DNA of 64,000 nt from NCBI RefSeq assembly GCF_001428505.1, contig NZ_LMHU01000005.1, positions 1 through 64,000 on the forward strand. The letters are read 5' to 3'. The translations under genes and the position numbers were made by a program. Every line of letters starts with the position of its first letter. Positions within the stretch are counted from its first letter, which is position 1. Below, piece by piece: positions 54,287-63,070 of this stretch. The notes below the pieces were generated by a model that was not told the origin of the DNA, did no database searches, and saw nothing but the letters and a program-made list of their open reading frames with translations. This DNA is from Terrabacter sp. Root181. GTDB taxonomy: Bacteria > Actinomycetota > Actinomycetes > Actinomycetales > Dermatophilaceae.

Positions 54287-54949
54287 TCAGGGCATCAGGA
54301 CGCCGTCGATGATGTACACCGTGGCGTTGGCGGTCGGGACGTTGCCGCAGATGACCTTGGCGTCGGCCTTGCCGACGGTGAAGTTCTCGCCCGAGCCCTT
54401 GACCGTGATCGTGGTGCCGGCGAGCGTCTTGTGGTCGCCCGCGAGCTGGTCCGGCGAGAGCTTGCCGGCCACGACGTGGTTCGTGAGGATCTTGGTGAGG
54501 GTCGGCTTGTCGGCGAGGACCTTCTTGAGGTCGGCGGCCGGGATCTTGGCGAACGCGTCGTTGACGGGCGCGAAGACGGTGATCTCGGGAGCCGAGTTCA
54601 GGGTGTCGACGAGGCCGGCGGTCTTGACGGCGGTGACGAGCGTCGAGAGCAGCGGGTTGTTGCTCGCTGCGGTCGCGACCGGGTCGGTGGCCATGCCGTT
54701 GAACGAGCCCGAGCCGTCCTTCGGCACGGCCGCGCAGCCCTCACCGAAGACAGCCGCGGCGGCGTCCATCGACTCGGACGAGGTCATCGTGTCGGAGGGC
54801 GTGCTCGTCATGGCGTCCGAGGACGTCGCGGCGGGCGTGCTGCCACCGGCGGCGGCGGTGTTGTCGCTCGAGCTGCCGCAGGCCGCGAGGCTCAGGGGCA
54901 GGGCGATGGCGAGGGCGACGAGGCCGGTACGGGTCTTCATGCTCTTCAT
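54287..54949 (-). CDS. Fasciclin-domain lipoprotein (MPT83-like)
   Basis: A 220-residue exported lipoprotein. The signal peptide ends in L-S-L-A-A-C (lipobox Cys about residue 24), followed by a Ser/Thr-rich linker and one FAS1 domain (about 85-218: V-F-A-P-V-N-D-A-F-A-K-I-P, L-T-K-I-L-T-N-H-V-V-A-G-K and the final I-Y-I-I-D-G-V-L-M-P). It resembles mycobacterial MPT83/MPT70, known SigK targets. ATG 54949 follows AAGGAG; a GTG 9 bases earlier is possible. Confidence 0.92.
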   Translation of the reverse strand: MKSMKTRTGLVALAIALPLSLAACGSSSDNTAAAGGSTPAATSSDAMTSTPSDTMTSSESMDAAAAVFGEGCAAVPKDGSGSFNGMATDPVATAASNNPLLSTLVTAVKTAGLVDTLNSAPEITVFAPVNDAFAKIPAADLKKVLADKPTLTKILTNHVVAGKLSPDQLAGDHKTLAGTTITVKGSGENFTVGKADAKVICGNVPTANATVYIIDGVLMP

Positions 54950-54991
54950 GTCAGTCACTCCTTGTGGCTGTGTGGTGCACGGTCATCTGGG

Positions 54992-55018
54992 ATTCGGTGC
55001 CGCTGTGGCTCCGGATTG
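54992..55018 (-). promoter_or_regulatory. SigK-type promoter of the fasciclin gene
   Basis: Read on the minus strand, CAATCC (55018-55013), 15 bases, CCGAAT (54997-54992). The -10 is identical to the mycobacterial SigK consensus; the -35 differs by one base and the spacer is one shorter. Confidence 0.65.
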
Positions 55019-55060
55019 CTTGTCGGAGAAGTTTTTTCGCGGGTTCTTGGCCGTATGCGT

Positions 55061-56638
55061 TCACGCGACGGTCACCACCACCTCCTGGATGCCGCTCGAC
55101 CCGCTGGGGAACGGCGTGGCGCGCTGGGTGATCTGCGGCTGCCCCTCGAGGTCGGTCGCGCGCACGGCGATGCGGTGCAGACCGGGCGTGGCGTCCCACT
55201 CGAGGTACCACTGGCGCCAGTAGTCGATGCCGACGTCGGGACCGAGCTTCGTCCGCTGCCACGCGCCGTCGTCGACCTTCACCTCGACGGTGCCGACACC
55301 GCGGTGCTGGGCCCAGGCGACGCCGCCGATCGCGGTCGTGCCGGCCTTGATCGTCGACAGCGGCGCGGGCGTGTCGATGCGGGCGCTCGTCTTGATCGGG
55401 GCGTCCGTCGCCCACTGCCGCTTCGTCCAGTAGGACTGGTCGGCGGCATACGTCGTCAGGGTGAGCCTGGTCAGCCACTTGGTCGCACCGACGAAGCCGT
55501 AGAGGCCGGGCGTGATGAGGCGCGCCGGGAAGCCGTGGGTGGCACGGAGCTGGGCGCCGTTCATCCCGATGGCGATCATCGCGTCGCGTCCGTCGCGGAC
55601 GACGGCGAGCGGGGTGCTGATCGTGAAGCCGTCGACGGCGGTGCTCAGCACCTGGTCGGGGCTGCCCGTGATGCCCGCGCGGTCGAGGACGTCGGTGAGC
55701 CTGACGCCGAGCCAGCGGGCGGCGCCGATGTAGCCTCCGCCGACTTCGTTGGAGACGCAGGTCATCGTGATGTCGCGCTCGATGAGGGGCATGGCGGCGA
55801 GCTCGTCGAAGGTCATCGTGAAGGGCTGGTCGACCATGCCGTCGACCTCGAGGGTCCACGTGTCGACGTCGACCTGGGGCACGACGAGGTTGGTGTCCAC
55901 GCGGTAGAACGTGTCGGTCGGGGTGCGCAGCGGCGAGATGCCGGAGACGGTGGTCTCGAGCCCCTTCGGGAGCGCCTTGGCCTTGTCGGCGGCGGCGGGC
56001 AGCACGACCTTCTTGACCGACTGGGCGCCGGCCCGCAGCTGTCCGCCGACGGCGGCGAGCACCGCGAGGGCGGTGATGCCGAGCGCGCCGCCGATGAAGC
56101 CGCGACGGCCGGCGCGTGAGCGGGTCTCGGCGTCAGGGACGGTCGTCATGACCGACCCCCGGGGGCCGGCTGCCTCGTCGCGGCCGGGGGCCCTGCTCGG
56201 GGCGTCGCCCGCGGCGGCTCCGGCCAGGCGGGCGAGCCAGACGAGGGTCGCGACGCCGACGGCCATCGCGGCGACGGCGGGGAGGGCGTCGAGCGGGCGG
56301 GCGGCGGGACGCAGCAGGGCGGCTGCGCCGGCGAGGCCGGTGAGCAGCACGATGAAGCCGACGGCGACGGGCAGGCGCCGGCGGGCGAGCAGGCCGGCCA
56401 CGGCGGCGAGGACCAGCGTCCCGACGAGCACCGAGCCCTGGAGGATCAGCTTGTCGTTGGTGCCGAAGGTCGCGATCGCCCACTCCTTGACGGGCGTGGG
56501 GGTCAGGTCGATCACGGTCGACCCGATGGCGAGCACCGGCGACGATGCAGGAGCGAGGAAGCCCGCGACGAGGTGGCCGGCTGCGATCCCGGCGACCGCG
56601 GCGAGGATCCCGCTGAGGGCAAATCGTAGGCGCGTCAT
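55061..56638 (-). CDS. Membrane-anchored molybdopterin oxidoreductase
   Basis: A 525-residue sulfite-oxidase-like protein. About four membrane segments fill residues 1-145, then a short Arg-rich loop (S-R-A-G-R-R-G-F-I-G-G) and another hydrophobic segment near 180-200. The outer molybdopterin domain has the Mo-ligand Cys in T-M-T-C-V-S-N-E-V-G-G-G, followed by a dimerisation-like beta domain (V-K-V-D-D-G-A-W). It faces outside the membrane. ATG 56638 lies 8 bases after a perfect SigK-like promoter, with no ribosome site, suggesting a leaderless mRNA. It precedes the fasciclin gene; in other actinobacteria the two are often linked. Confidence 0.9.
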   Translation of the reverse strand: MTRLRFALSGILAAVAGIAAGHLVAGFLAPASSPVLAIGSTVIDLTPTPVKEWAIATFGTNDKLILQGSVLVGTLVLAAVAGLLARRRLPVAVGFIVLLTGLAGAAALLRPAARPLDALPAVAAMAVGVATLVWLARLAGAAAGDAPSRAPGRDEAAGPRGSVMTTVPDAETRSRAGRRGFIGGALGITALAVLAAVGGQLRAGAQSVKKVVLPAAADKAKALPKGLETTVSGISPLRTPTDTFYRVDTNLVVPQVDVDTWTLEVDGMVDQPFTMTFDELAAMPLIERDITMTCVSNEVGGGYIGAARWLGVRLTDVLDRAGITGSPDQVLSTAVDGFTISTPLAVVRDGRDAMIAIGMNGAQLRATHGFPARLITPGLYGFVGATKWLTRLTLTTYAADQSYWTKRQWATDAPIKTSARIDTPAPLSTIKAGTTAIGGVAWAQHRGVGTVEVKVDDGAWQRTKLGPDVGIDYWRQWYLEWDATPGLHRIAVRATDLEGQPQITQRATPFPSGSSGIQEVVVTVA

Positions 56639-56646
56639 GACTGGTC

Positions 56647-56674
56647 GTTCGGCGCGAGAGGGCGATCCGGATGG
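56647..56674 (-). promoter_or_regulatory. SigK-type promoter of the oxidoreductase gene
   Basis: Read on the minus strand: CCATCC (56674-56669), a 16-base spacer, CCGAAC (56652-56647). This matches CCATCC-N16/17-CCGAAT of Mycobacterium tuberculosis SigK in 11 of 12 positions. The -10 ends 8 bases from the ATG. Confidence 0.85.
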
Positions 56675-56848
56675 TTTCTCGAAGATCCCTTGGAGGAGGG
56701 TCGCGTTCAGCGCGGGGCATCCTCGCCCGGGCTGTGATCGAGGTGGCGCCTCGGAGCTGCCAGGTCACGATTGGTGCACGGTGCTCCGTGGTCGGCAGCC
56801 CTCGACTCCTCACCCGCCTAGCCTGCCCGGCAGGAAGAGGGGTGTCGG

Positions 56849-57592
56849 ATGGGGGCGACTCAGACCGGTTGGGGGAAGGCGCTGAAGGTTGCCCTCGTCG
56901 TGATCGGCCTGTCGATTGCTGGTTATCTCGGCCTGATGGTCCTTGTCCTCCACGCGATGCAGGAGCCGTATCCGTTCCTGGACGTGCACAACGAGAGCGG
57001 CCGCCCGTTGCTCATCGAGCAGGCCGACGCCGTGTCCTACCGTGGCACGGCGGAGCTGGGCGTGCTCGCGTGGCGACCGCAGGAGGGCTGGCCGACGGGC
57101 AGCTATGAGTGCGAGCAGGAGCAGCTGGTGGCTCGCGACCTGAACGGCGCGGTCGTCGCGCGGCGGGCGGGCGCGTGCCCATCCGACTCGTGGACCATCA
57201 CCGCGGAAGACTTGTCCGCCGCGCCCCGCTACCAGCGAGCGTCGGCGCCTGCTGACCACGTCGAGATCCGGCTCGTTCTGGATCCCTACTCGTCGGAGGC
57301 CGAGGTAGCCGCGTGGTGGCGGGCGCTGCCACGGACCCTCGAGCGAGCCGCGGCAGCAGGATCGGCGACGGGGGTGAGCGTGCACGGCCCGTTCGTCGAG
57401 GACCGGGACCTGACGTTGTACGTTCGCGGTCAGGATGCCGCCACGGTCCTGGAGTTCGCCCGCGCCCAGGTGCTGCGGCCCTCACCCGGCAGGGTGTACG
57501 CGTTCGTCAGCGCACCGGGCGAGCCCGCACCTCAGACGGGAACGCCGGTGCTTCTCGACGCGACGACCACACCGAGCGCGCCCACGCGCTGA
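56849..57592 (+). CDS. Hypothetical membrane-anchored protein
   Basis: A 247-residue protein with one N-terminal membrane segment (about residues 12-36: A-L-V-V-I-G-L-S-I-A-G-Y) and a large outside domain. Two Cys near residues 88 and 110 could pair. No family is recognised. The ATG at 56849 lies behind GAAGAGGGG. It stands alone; codon use is less GC-biased than its neighbours. Confidence 0.65.
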   Translation: MGATQTGWGKALKVALVVIGLSIAGYLGLMVLVLHAMQEPYPFLDVHNESGRPLLIEQADAVSYRGTAELGVLAWRPQEGWPTGSYECEQEQLVARDLNGAVVARRAGACPSDSWTITAEDLSAAPRYQRASAPADHVEIRLVLDPYSSEAEVAAWWRALPRTLERAAAAGSATGVSVHGPFVEDRDLTLYVRGQDAATVLEFARAQVLRPSPGRVYAFVSAPGEPAPQTGTPVLLDATTTPSAPTR

Positions 57593-57677
57593 GGACGACG
57601 AGACCACGGAGTCTGCCGGGACGACCCTGCGCGGCGCTCACGGGGAAGAGGTCCCGAGCCGGAGTTGTTCACCCCAC

Positions 57678-58694
57678 GTGAAGAACATCGGATTCCTCTC
57701 GTTCGGGCACTGGAACCCCTCGCCGCACTCGGGCACGCGGTCGGCCTCGGACGCCCTGCTCCAGTCCATCGACCTCGCGGTCGCGGTCGAGGAGCTCGGC
57801 GCCGACGGCGCGTACTTCCGGATCCACCACTTCGCCCGGCAGCTCGCGTCGCCGTTCCCGCTGCTCGCCGCGGTCGGGGCACGCACGAGCCGGATCGAGA
57901 TCGGGACCGGCGTCATCGACATGCGCTACGAGAACCCGCTCTACATGGCCGAGGACGCGGGCGCGGCCGACCTCATCTCCGGAGGCCGGCTCCAGCTCGG
58001 CATCAGCCGTGGGTCACCCGAGCAGGTCGTCGACGGCTTCCGCTACTTCGGCTACGAGCCGACCGACGGCGACCACGCCGCGATGGCCCGGCAGCACACC
58101 GAGGTCTTCCTCGACGTCCTGTCCGGCCGGGGCTTCGCCGAGCCGAACCCACGGCCGATGTTCCCCAACCCGCCGGGCCTGCTGCGCATCGAGCCGCACG
58201 CGCCGGGGCTCCGCGCCCGCATCTGGTGGGGTGCCGGCAGCCGGGCCACCGCCGAGTGGACGGCCGAGCAGGGGATGAACCTCATGAGCTCGACCCTCCT
58301 CACCGAGGACACCGGCGTGCCCTTCCACCAGCTCCAGGCCGAGCAGATCCAGCGCTTCCGCGACGCGTGGACGGCGGCCGGGCACGAGCGGGAGCCGCGG
58401 GTCTCGGTGAGCCGCAGCGTGTTCCCGATCGTCGACGAGCGGGACCGCGCGTACTTCGGTCGCGAGTCGGCCAGCCAGGACCAGGTCGGCCACATCGACG
58501 GCGGGACGGCGCGCTTCGGCAAGACGTATGCCGGTGAGCCCGACCAGCTCGTCCGTGACCTTGCGGAGGACGAGGCGATCGCGGCCGCGGACACGCTGCT
58601 CCTCACCGTGCCCAACCAGCTCGGCGTCGACTACAACGCCCACGTCGTCGAGAGCCTCCTGACGCACGTCGCGCCCGCGCTCGGCTGGCGCTGA
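57678..58694 (+). CDS. LLM-class flavin-dependent oxidoreductase
   Basis: A 338-residue luciferase-like monooxygenase-family protein (TIM barrel, FMN or F420). Family patterns include S-F-G-H-W near the start, A-Y-F-R-I-H-H-F-A-R near residue 45, G-T-G-V-I-D-M-R-Y-E-N-P near 80 and L-Q-L-G-I-S-R-G-S-P-E-Q near 108. It is cytoplasmic. GTG 57678 was chosen because the barrel's first strand follows; the ribosome site is poor. The substrate is unknown. Confidence 0.85.
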   Translation: MKNIGFLSFGHWNPSPHSGTRSASDALLQSIDLAVAVEELGADGAYFRIHHFARQLASPFPLLAAVGARTSRIEIGTGVIDMRYENPLYMAEDAGAADLISGGRLQLGISRGSPEQVVDGFRYFGYEPTDGDHAAMARQHTEVFLDVLSGRGFAEPNPRPMFPNPPGLLRIEPHAPGLRARIWWGAGSRATAEWTAEQGMNLMSSTLLTEDTGVPFHQLQAEQIQRFRDAWTAAGHEREPRVSVSRSVFPIVDERDRAYFGRESASQDQVGHIDGGTARFGKTYAGEPDQLVRDLAEDEAIAAADTLLLTVPNQLGVDYNAHVVESLLTHVAPALGWR

Positions 58695-58719
58695 GCCGCC
58701 CAGGCCCGGCGGCGGCCGG

Positions 58720-59163
58720 TCAGCCGCGGGCGAGCAGCCGGCGGATCGTCGAGCCGTAGGCCGCGCCGGCGACCTTCGCGACGACCGGGTCGAGGAGCGC
58801 TGGCACGCCGCGCACCCCGATGCGCTGTGACCACTCGACGGTCGAGCCGGATGCCGTGGGGGTCACGAGCAGATCGATGTCTCCACGGACGACCTTGCCC
58901 TCCTTGCGGATCCGCGCGCGGCCCGCGGTGGTGGCGGCCGGGGCCTCGATGGACTCGACCACCATGACGTCGTCGAAGCCCACCGGGCCGAGCGCCGTGC
59001 GGGCGACGAAGCGCGACCCGTCGACGAGGTCGCGCGCGGCCAGCGCGTCGCCCGTCACGGTCGTCAGCGGGATGACCGCGGTGTGCGCGTCCAGGTCGAG
59101 CAGGCGCCGCCACGCCTCGGGCGCCGGGAGGTCCGAGGGGACCGTGACGGAGAAGCGTGCCAT
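58720..59163 (-). CDS. SRPBCC-family protein (polyketide-cyclase/lipid-binding fold)
   Basis: A 147-residue SRPBCC-superfamily protein. It begins M-A-R-F-S-V-T-V-P-S-D-L-P and ends with the long C-terminal helix typical of the fold, with W-S-Q-R-I-G-V-R-G-V-P near 115. The family binds hydrophobic ligands in a deep pocket. The ATG at 59163 was preferred to an upstream start because homology begins there. It is convergent with the LLM gene; the ligand is unknown. Confidence 0.72.
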   Translation of the reverse strand: MARFSVTVPSDLPAPEAWRRLLDLDAHTAVIPLTTVTGDALAARDLVDGSRFVARTALGPVGFDDVMVVESIEAPAATTAGRARIRKEGKVVRGDIDLLVTPTASGSTVEWSQRIGVRGVPALLDPVVAKVAGAAYGSTIRRLLARG

Positions 59164-59227
59164 GTCCGACAGTCTGGACCACGGACTCCCGGTTGAGCAG
59201 TGACGCCCGGTCCGTTTGGGTGGATGC

Positions 59228-59420
59228 GTGACCGACCACACCGACAGCCCGACGCCCACTCACGAGGTCTGCACGGCCGACCTCGTGCTGCCCGACGGCC
59301 GCCCGCTCCGGGGCGGAGACCGTCGACCTGCCGCGCGAGCTGCTCGGCGACGCGCCGGGCGCCCCTGACGGGCGGCCCCGCCGCGTCTCGGTCGTCGTGG
59401 CGTCCCTGGACTCCCGGTGA
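59228..59420 (+). pseudogene. Small frameshifted ORF, ~64 residues
   Basis: GTG 59228 opens M-T-D-H-T-D-S-P-T-P-T-H-E-V-C-T-A-D-L-V-L-P-D-G-R-P-L-R, then the frame leaves coding bias. If one G of the four-G run at 59310-59313 is removed, the reading continues naturally (A-E-T-V-D-L-P-R-E-L-L-G-D) to a TGA at 59418. It may be a small protein gene with a recent frameshift or a base-call error. No ribosome site is strong and I recognise no family. Confidence 0.45.
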
Positions 59421-59422
59421 TC

Positions 59423-59436
59423 GTGACACCTGTCAC
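59423..59436. promoter_or_regulatory. Candidate operator before the ABC/two-component operon
   Basis: GTGACA-CC-TGTCAC is a perfect 6-bp dyad, with a third GTGAC half 10 bases further right. It lies about 60 bases upstream of the exporter ATPase gene. A LuxR-type response regulator, as encoded at the end of this operon, could bind it for autoregulation. Confidence 0.5.
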
Positions 59437-59494
59437 GGGCAGGACGTGACGCCTGCTGCTGACGCGGTGCGCCCCGGAGCGGGAGAGTTGACTC

Positions 59495-60481
59495 ATGACC
59501 ACCACCTCTCGCCCGCTCGACGGCGCCTCGGGGGCGCCGGCGATCGAGCTGCGTTCGCTCGTCAAGAGCTTCCCTCCCCGACGCGGGTCCCAGGACACTG
59601 AGGTCCGAGCCGTCGACGGCATCGACCTGCACATCGAGCCCGGTGAGGTCGTCGCCTTCCTCGGCCCGAACGGCGCCGGCAAGACGACGACCCTCGACAT
59701 GGTGCTCGGGCTGACCGAGCCGACGAGCGGCACGGCCGAGGTCTTCGGCCGCCGCCCGCGTGAGGCCGTCGTCGGCGGTCACGTGTCCGCCGTCCTCCAG
59801 ACGGGGGGACTGCTGCGCGACCTCACCGTCCGCGAGACCGTCCGCATGATCGCGTCGACGTATGTCGCCCACGCCCCCGTCGACGAGGTCATCGACCGTG
59901 CCGGGCTGACGTTGCTCGCGGGCCGCCGTGTCTCCAAGTGCTCCGGCGGTGAGCAGCAGCGGCTGCGCTTCGCCCTGGCCCTGCTGCCCGACCCGCGCCT
60001 GCTCGTGCTCGACGAGCCGACGGCCGGCATGGACGTCACGGCCCGGCGCGACTTCTGGGACACGATGCACGAGGACGCGAGCGCCGGGCGCACCGTCGTC
60101 TTCGCGACGCACTACCTCGAGGAGGCCGACGCCTTCGCCGACCGGATCGTCCTCATCGCGGGCGGACGCATCGTCGCCGACGGCACGACCGCCGAGATCC
60201 GGTCGCAGGCGAGCGGGCGCACCGTCTCCGCGACGCTGCCGCCCGGCTCGGTGGCCGAGTCCGTCGCCAGGCTGCGGACGGTCGAGGGAGTGCACGACGT
60301 CGTCGAGCGCGGGAGCCGGGTGGTCGTCACGGCCGCCGACTCCGACGCGGTCGCGCGGCTGCTGCTGCTCGACCTCGGGGGCACCGACCTCGAGATCGTC
60401 ACGGCCGGCCTCGAGCAGGCCTTCATGACCCTGACCGGTGACGGCCGGGACCTCGACGCCGAGAAGGAGCTCGTCCGATGA
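59495..60481 (+). CDS. ABC-2-type exporter ATPase
   Basis: A 328-residue ATP-binding subunit of a drug/lipid-type exporter. Walker A G-P-N-G-A-G-K-T-T (53-61), signature S-G-G-E-Q-Q-R near 150, Walker B L-L-V-L-D-E-P-T and the D-loop are all present. A C-terminal domain of about 90 residues follows. The ATG follows GGGAG. It overlaps the permease by ATGA; the next two genes encode a sensor kinase and regulator, all overlapping. Confidence 0.92.
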   Translation: MTTTSRPLDGASGAPAIELRSLVKSFPPRRGSQDTEVRAVDGIDLHIEPGEVVAFLGPNGAGKTTTLDMVLGLTEPTSGTAEVFGRRPREAVVGGHVSAVLQTGGLLRDLTVRETVRMIASTYVAHAPVDEVIDRAGLTLLAGRRVSKCSGGEQQRLRFALALLPDPRLLVLDEPTAGMDVTARRDFWDTMHEDASAGRTVVFATHYLEEADAFADRIVLIAGGRIVADGTTAEIRSQASGRTVSATLPPGSVAESVARLRTVEGVHDVVERGSRVVVTAADSDAVARLLLLDLGGTDLEIVTAGLEQAFMTLTGDGRDLDAEKELVR

Positions 60482-61224
60482 ACGCCACCTTCACGCTGCT
60501 CGAGATGCGCCGGATCACCCGCGACTGGGCAGGCATGTTCTTCACCGCCGTCCTGCCCGCCTTCTTCTACCTGATCTTCGGCGCGACCGTCGACGCCAAG
60601 GACGCCACCATCGGCAACGGCAACGTCGCGATGTACGTCATGATCAGCATGGCCGCCTACGGCGCCGTCACCGCGACGACGAGCATCGGCGGCAACGCGG
60701 CCGTCGAGCGCCAGCAGGGCTGGGGCCGGCAGCTGGGACTCACGCCCCTCGCCGACTCGTCCTACATCGCCATGAAGGCGCTCATCGCGATGACCGTCGC
60801 GGCCGTGCCGATCCTGCTCACCTTCGCCCTCGGCGCCGCGACCGGCGCCCGCGGGTCCGCGCAGGCGTGGGCGCTGAGCGCGGTCCTCTGCCTCGTCGGC
60901 TCGGCCGTCTTCGCGGTCTACGGCCTGCTCGTCGGCACCGCCTTCCGCTCCGAGGCCGCCGTCGGCGCCGCGAGCGGCACCATGGTGATCTTCGCCTTCC
61001 TCGGCAACCTCTTCATCCCGCTGTCCGGCGCGCTGCTCACCTTCGCGAAGTTCACGCCGCTCTACGGGTATGCCGCCCTGGCCCGCTACCCGCTCACCGA
61101 GGGCTACCTGCCCGACGGGTCGCGCGACCCGCTGTGGCTGCCGATCGTCAACGTGCTCGCGTGGCTCGCGGTCTTCGGGGTGTCCGCCGTGCTCCTCGTG
61201 CGCCGCGGGCGGGAGCGCCAGTGA
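60478..61224 (+). CDS. ABC-2-type exporter permease
   Basis: A 248-residue membrane subunit with about six hydrophobic segments, including F-F-T-A-V-L-P-A-F-F-Y-L-I-F-G near 22-36 and V-I-F-A-F-L-G-N-L-F-I-P-L-S-G near 170. It pairs with the preceding ATPase. Its ATG overlaps the ATPase stop (ATGA) and its TGA overlaps the kinase GTG (GTGA). The cargo is unknown; the DesK/DesR-like partner often goes with membrane-stress export. Confidence 0.88.
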   Translation: MNATFTLLEMRRITRDWAGMFFTAVLPAFFYLIFGATVDAKDATIGNGNVAMYVMISMAAYGAVTATTSIGGNAAVERQQGWGRQLGLTPLADSSYIAMKALIAMTVAAVPILLTFALGAATGARGSAQAWALSAVLCLVGSAVFAVYGLLVGTAFRSEAAVGAASGTMVIFAFLGNLFIPLSGALLTFAKFTPLYGYAALARYPLTEGYLPDGSRDPLWLPIVNVLAWLAVFGVSAVLLVRRGRERQ

Positions 61225-62357
61225 CGGAGCGGACGGAAACGGAGCGGACGGAACCCGTGCCGTCCGGTCGGCCCGGCCCGCACGGGCGCAACCCGTGGGA
61301 GCGCTTCGGTTGGGTCGTCCAGTCGGTGTGGCTGGTCTTCCTCGTCTTCCCGGCCATCGCCATCGTGTCGAGCGGGCTACCGCTCTGGCAGGTCGTGCTC
61401 GGCCTGGCCCTCGTGGTGACCTTCGCCGTCGTCTACGGCCTGGGCGCCCAGCACCTCCAGCGCCTCCACCGGGACTGCGAGCCGGCCCGGCCCCGGGGCG
61501 TCGTCTACCTGCTCGTGCTCGTCGGATGCGCGGCCGCCCTGACCCCGCTGATCGGCGCCGGCAGCCTCAGCTTCCTGCCCTTCGTCGTGTCGTTCGGGAT
61601 GTTCGCGCTGCCGCTCGCATGGTCGATCGCGCTGGGCATCGCGTGCGTCGCGATCGCGACGGCCGTCGCGGTTTTCGTCGACCGCGACGAGGGCACCTGG
61701 GTCGTGGCCATCATCGTCTTCGCCGTGGGCGCGATGACGGGCGCGGTCCGGCTCATGACCGACCGCGGCGAGGACTACGAGCAGATGTCCCGCGACCTCG
61801 CCGTCGTCGAGGAGCGCGAGCGCGTGGCCCGCGACGTCCACGACGTGCTCGGTCACTCGCTCACCGTCGTCACGGTCAAGGCGGAGCTGGCCGAGCGCCT
61901 CGTCGACCTCGACCCCGAGCGGGCCAAGGGCGAGCTCGCCGAGATCCAGGCCCTGAGCCGCCAGGCCCTGGCCGAGATCCGGGCGACCGTCGGGGGGCTC
62001 CGGGTGGCGCGCCTCGGCGACGAGCTCGCGTCCGCGCGCACGGCGCTCGCGGGTGCCGGGATCGAGGGCCACGTGCCCGACGACCCGGGCGCCGTCGACC
62101 CGCGTCACCGCACCGTGCTCGCCTGGGTGCTGCGCGAGGCGACGACCAACGTCGTGCGCCACAGCGACGCCGACGCCTGCTGGGTCGAGCTCGCGACGAA
62201 CGGCCTGACGGTTCGTGACGACGGACGCGGCCTCGACGCGCGGCCCGAGGGAAACGGCATACGCGGGCTGCGTGAGAGGGTCGCGGCCGCGGGGGGTCGG
62301 CTCTCGATCGAGACGGGCCCGCAGGGCCACGGGACCGTGCTGGAGGTGACGCTGTGA
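61221..62357 (+). CDS. NarL/DesK-type sensor histidine kinase
   Basis: A 378-residue membrane sensor kinase. Four to five membrane segments fill residues 30-165. The dimerisation helix carries the phospho-acceptor His in E-R-E-R-V-A-R-D-V-H-D-V-L-G-H-S (near 205), as in HisKA_3 proteins, and the HATPase part has E-A-T-T-N-V-V-R-H-S and D-D-G-R-G-L-D. GTG 61221 overlaps the permease stop. It should phosphorylate the regulator encoded next. Confidence 0.92.
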   Translation: MTERTETERTEPVPSGRPGPHGRNPWERFGWVVQSVWLVFLVFPAIAIVSSGLPLWQVVLGLALVVTFAVVYGLGAQHLQRLHRDCEPARPRGVVYLLVLVGCAAALTPLIGAGSLSFLPFVVSFGMFALPLAWSIALGIACVAIATAVAVFVDRDEGTWVVAIIVFAVGAMTGAVRLMTDRGEDYEQMSRDLAVVEERERVARDVHDVLGHSLTVVTVKAELAERLVDLDPERAKGELAEIQALSRQALAEIRATVGGLRVARLGDELASARTALAGAGIEGHVPDDPGAVDPRHRTVLAWVLREATTNVVRHSDADACWVELATNGLTVRDDGRGLDARPEGNGIRGLRERVAAAGGRLSIETGPQGHGTVLEVTL

Positions 62358-62968
62358 GCGCGACCATCAAGGTGCTGCTGGCCGACGACCAGGCCCTCGT
62401 GCGTGGGGCGCTCGCCGCGCTGCTCGCGCTCGAGCCCGACCTCGAGGTCGTGGCCGAGGTGGGCCGTGGCGACGAGGTCGTCGAGGCCGCGCGGGCCTCG
62501 GCCGCCGACGTGTGCCTGCTCGACATCGAGATGCCGGGCATCGACGGCATCGCCGCGGCAGCCGCGGTGCGCGATGCGCTCCCGGGCGTGCGCACCCTCG
62601 TCGTCACGACGTTCGGCCGCCCCGGCTACCTGCGCCGCGCGCTCGAGGCGGGCGCGTCGGGCTTCGTCGTCAAGGACACCCCGGCCCGCCAGCTCGCCGA
62701 GGCGGTGCGCCGGGTGCACGCCGGGCTGCGGGTCGTCGACCCGTCGCTCGCCACCGAGTCGCTCGTCGACGGCGCCAACCCGCTCACCGAGCGGGAGCGC
62801 GAGGTGCTCGCCGTGGCGCTGCGCGGTGGCACGGTCGCCGCCGTCGCCGGGGTCGTGCACCTCTCTCCCGGCACGGTGCGCAACCACCTCAGCTCGGCCA
62901 TCGGCAAGACCGGGACGTCGACCCGCGCCGAGGCCGCCCGGGTCGCCCAGGAGCGCGGCTGGCTCTAG
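62354..62968 (+). CDS. LuxR-type response regulator (DesR-like)
   Basis: A 204-residue NarL/FixJ-family regulator. The receiver has acidic residues D-D near 11 and the phospho-acceptor Asp in C-L-L-D-I-E-M-P near 56. The C-terminal LuxR helix-turn-helix reads L-T-E-R-E-R-E-V-L-A-V-A-L-R-G-G and L-S-P-G-T-V-R-N-H-L. GTG overlaps the kinase TGA. It likely controls this exporter operon, perhaps at the 59423 dyad. Confidence 0.93.
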   Translation: MSATIKVLLADDQALVRGALAALLALEPDLEVVAEVGRGDEVVEAARASAADVCLLDIEMPGIDGIAAAAAVRDALPGVRTLVVTTFGRPGYLRRALEAGASGFVVKDTPARQLAEAVRRVHAGLRVVDPSLATESLVDGANPLTEREREVLAVALRGGTVAAVAGVVHLSPGTVRNHLSSAIGKTGTSTRAEAARVAQERGWL

Positions 62969-63070
62969 GCCGCCGACGTTTCGGGAATCGAAGTGTCGAG
63001 CGAGGCTGCCGCTGATCGACGTCGTGGTGGAGGCTGGGACCGACCCGGCACGCAGTCGAAGGAGAGAACC

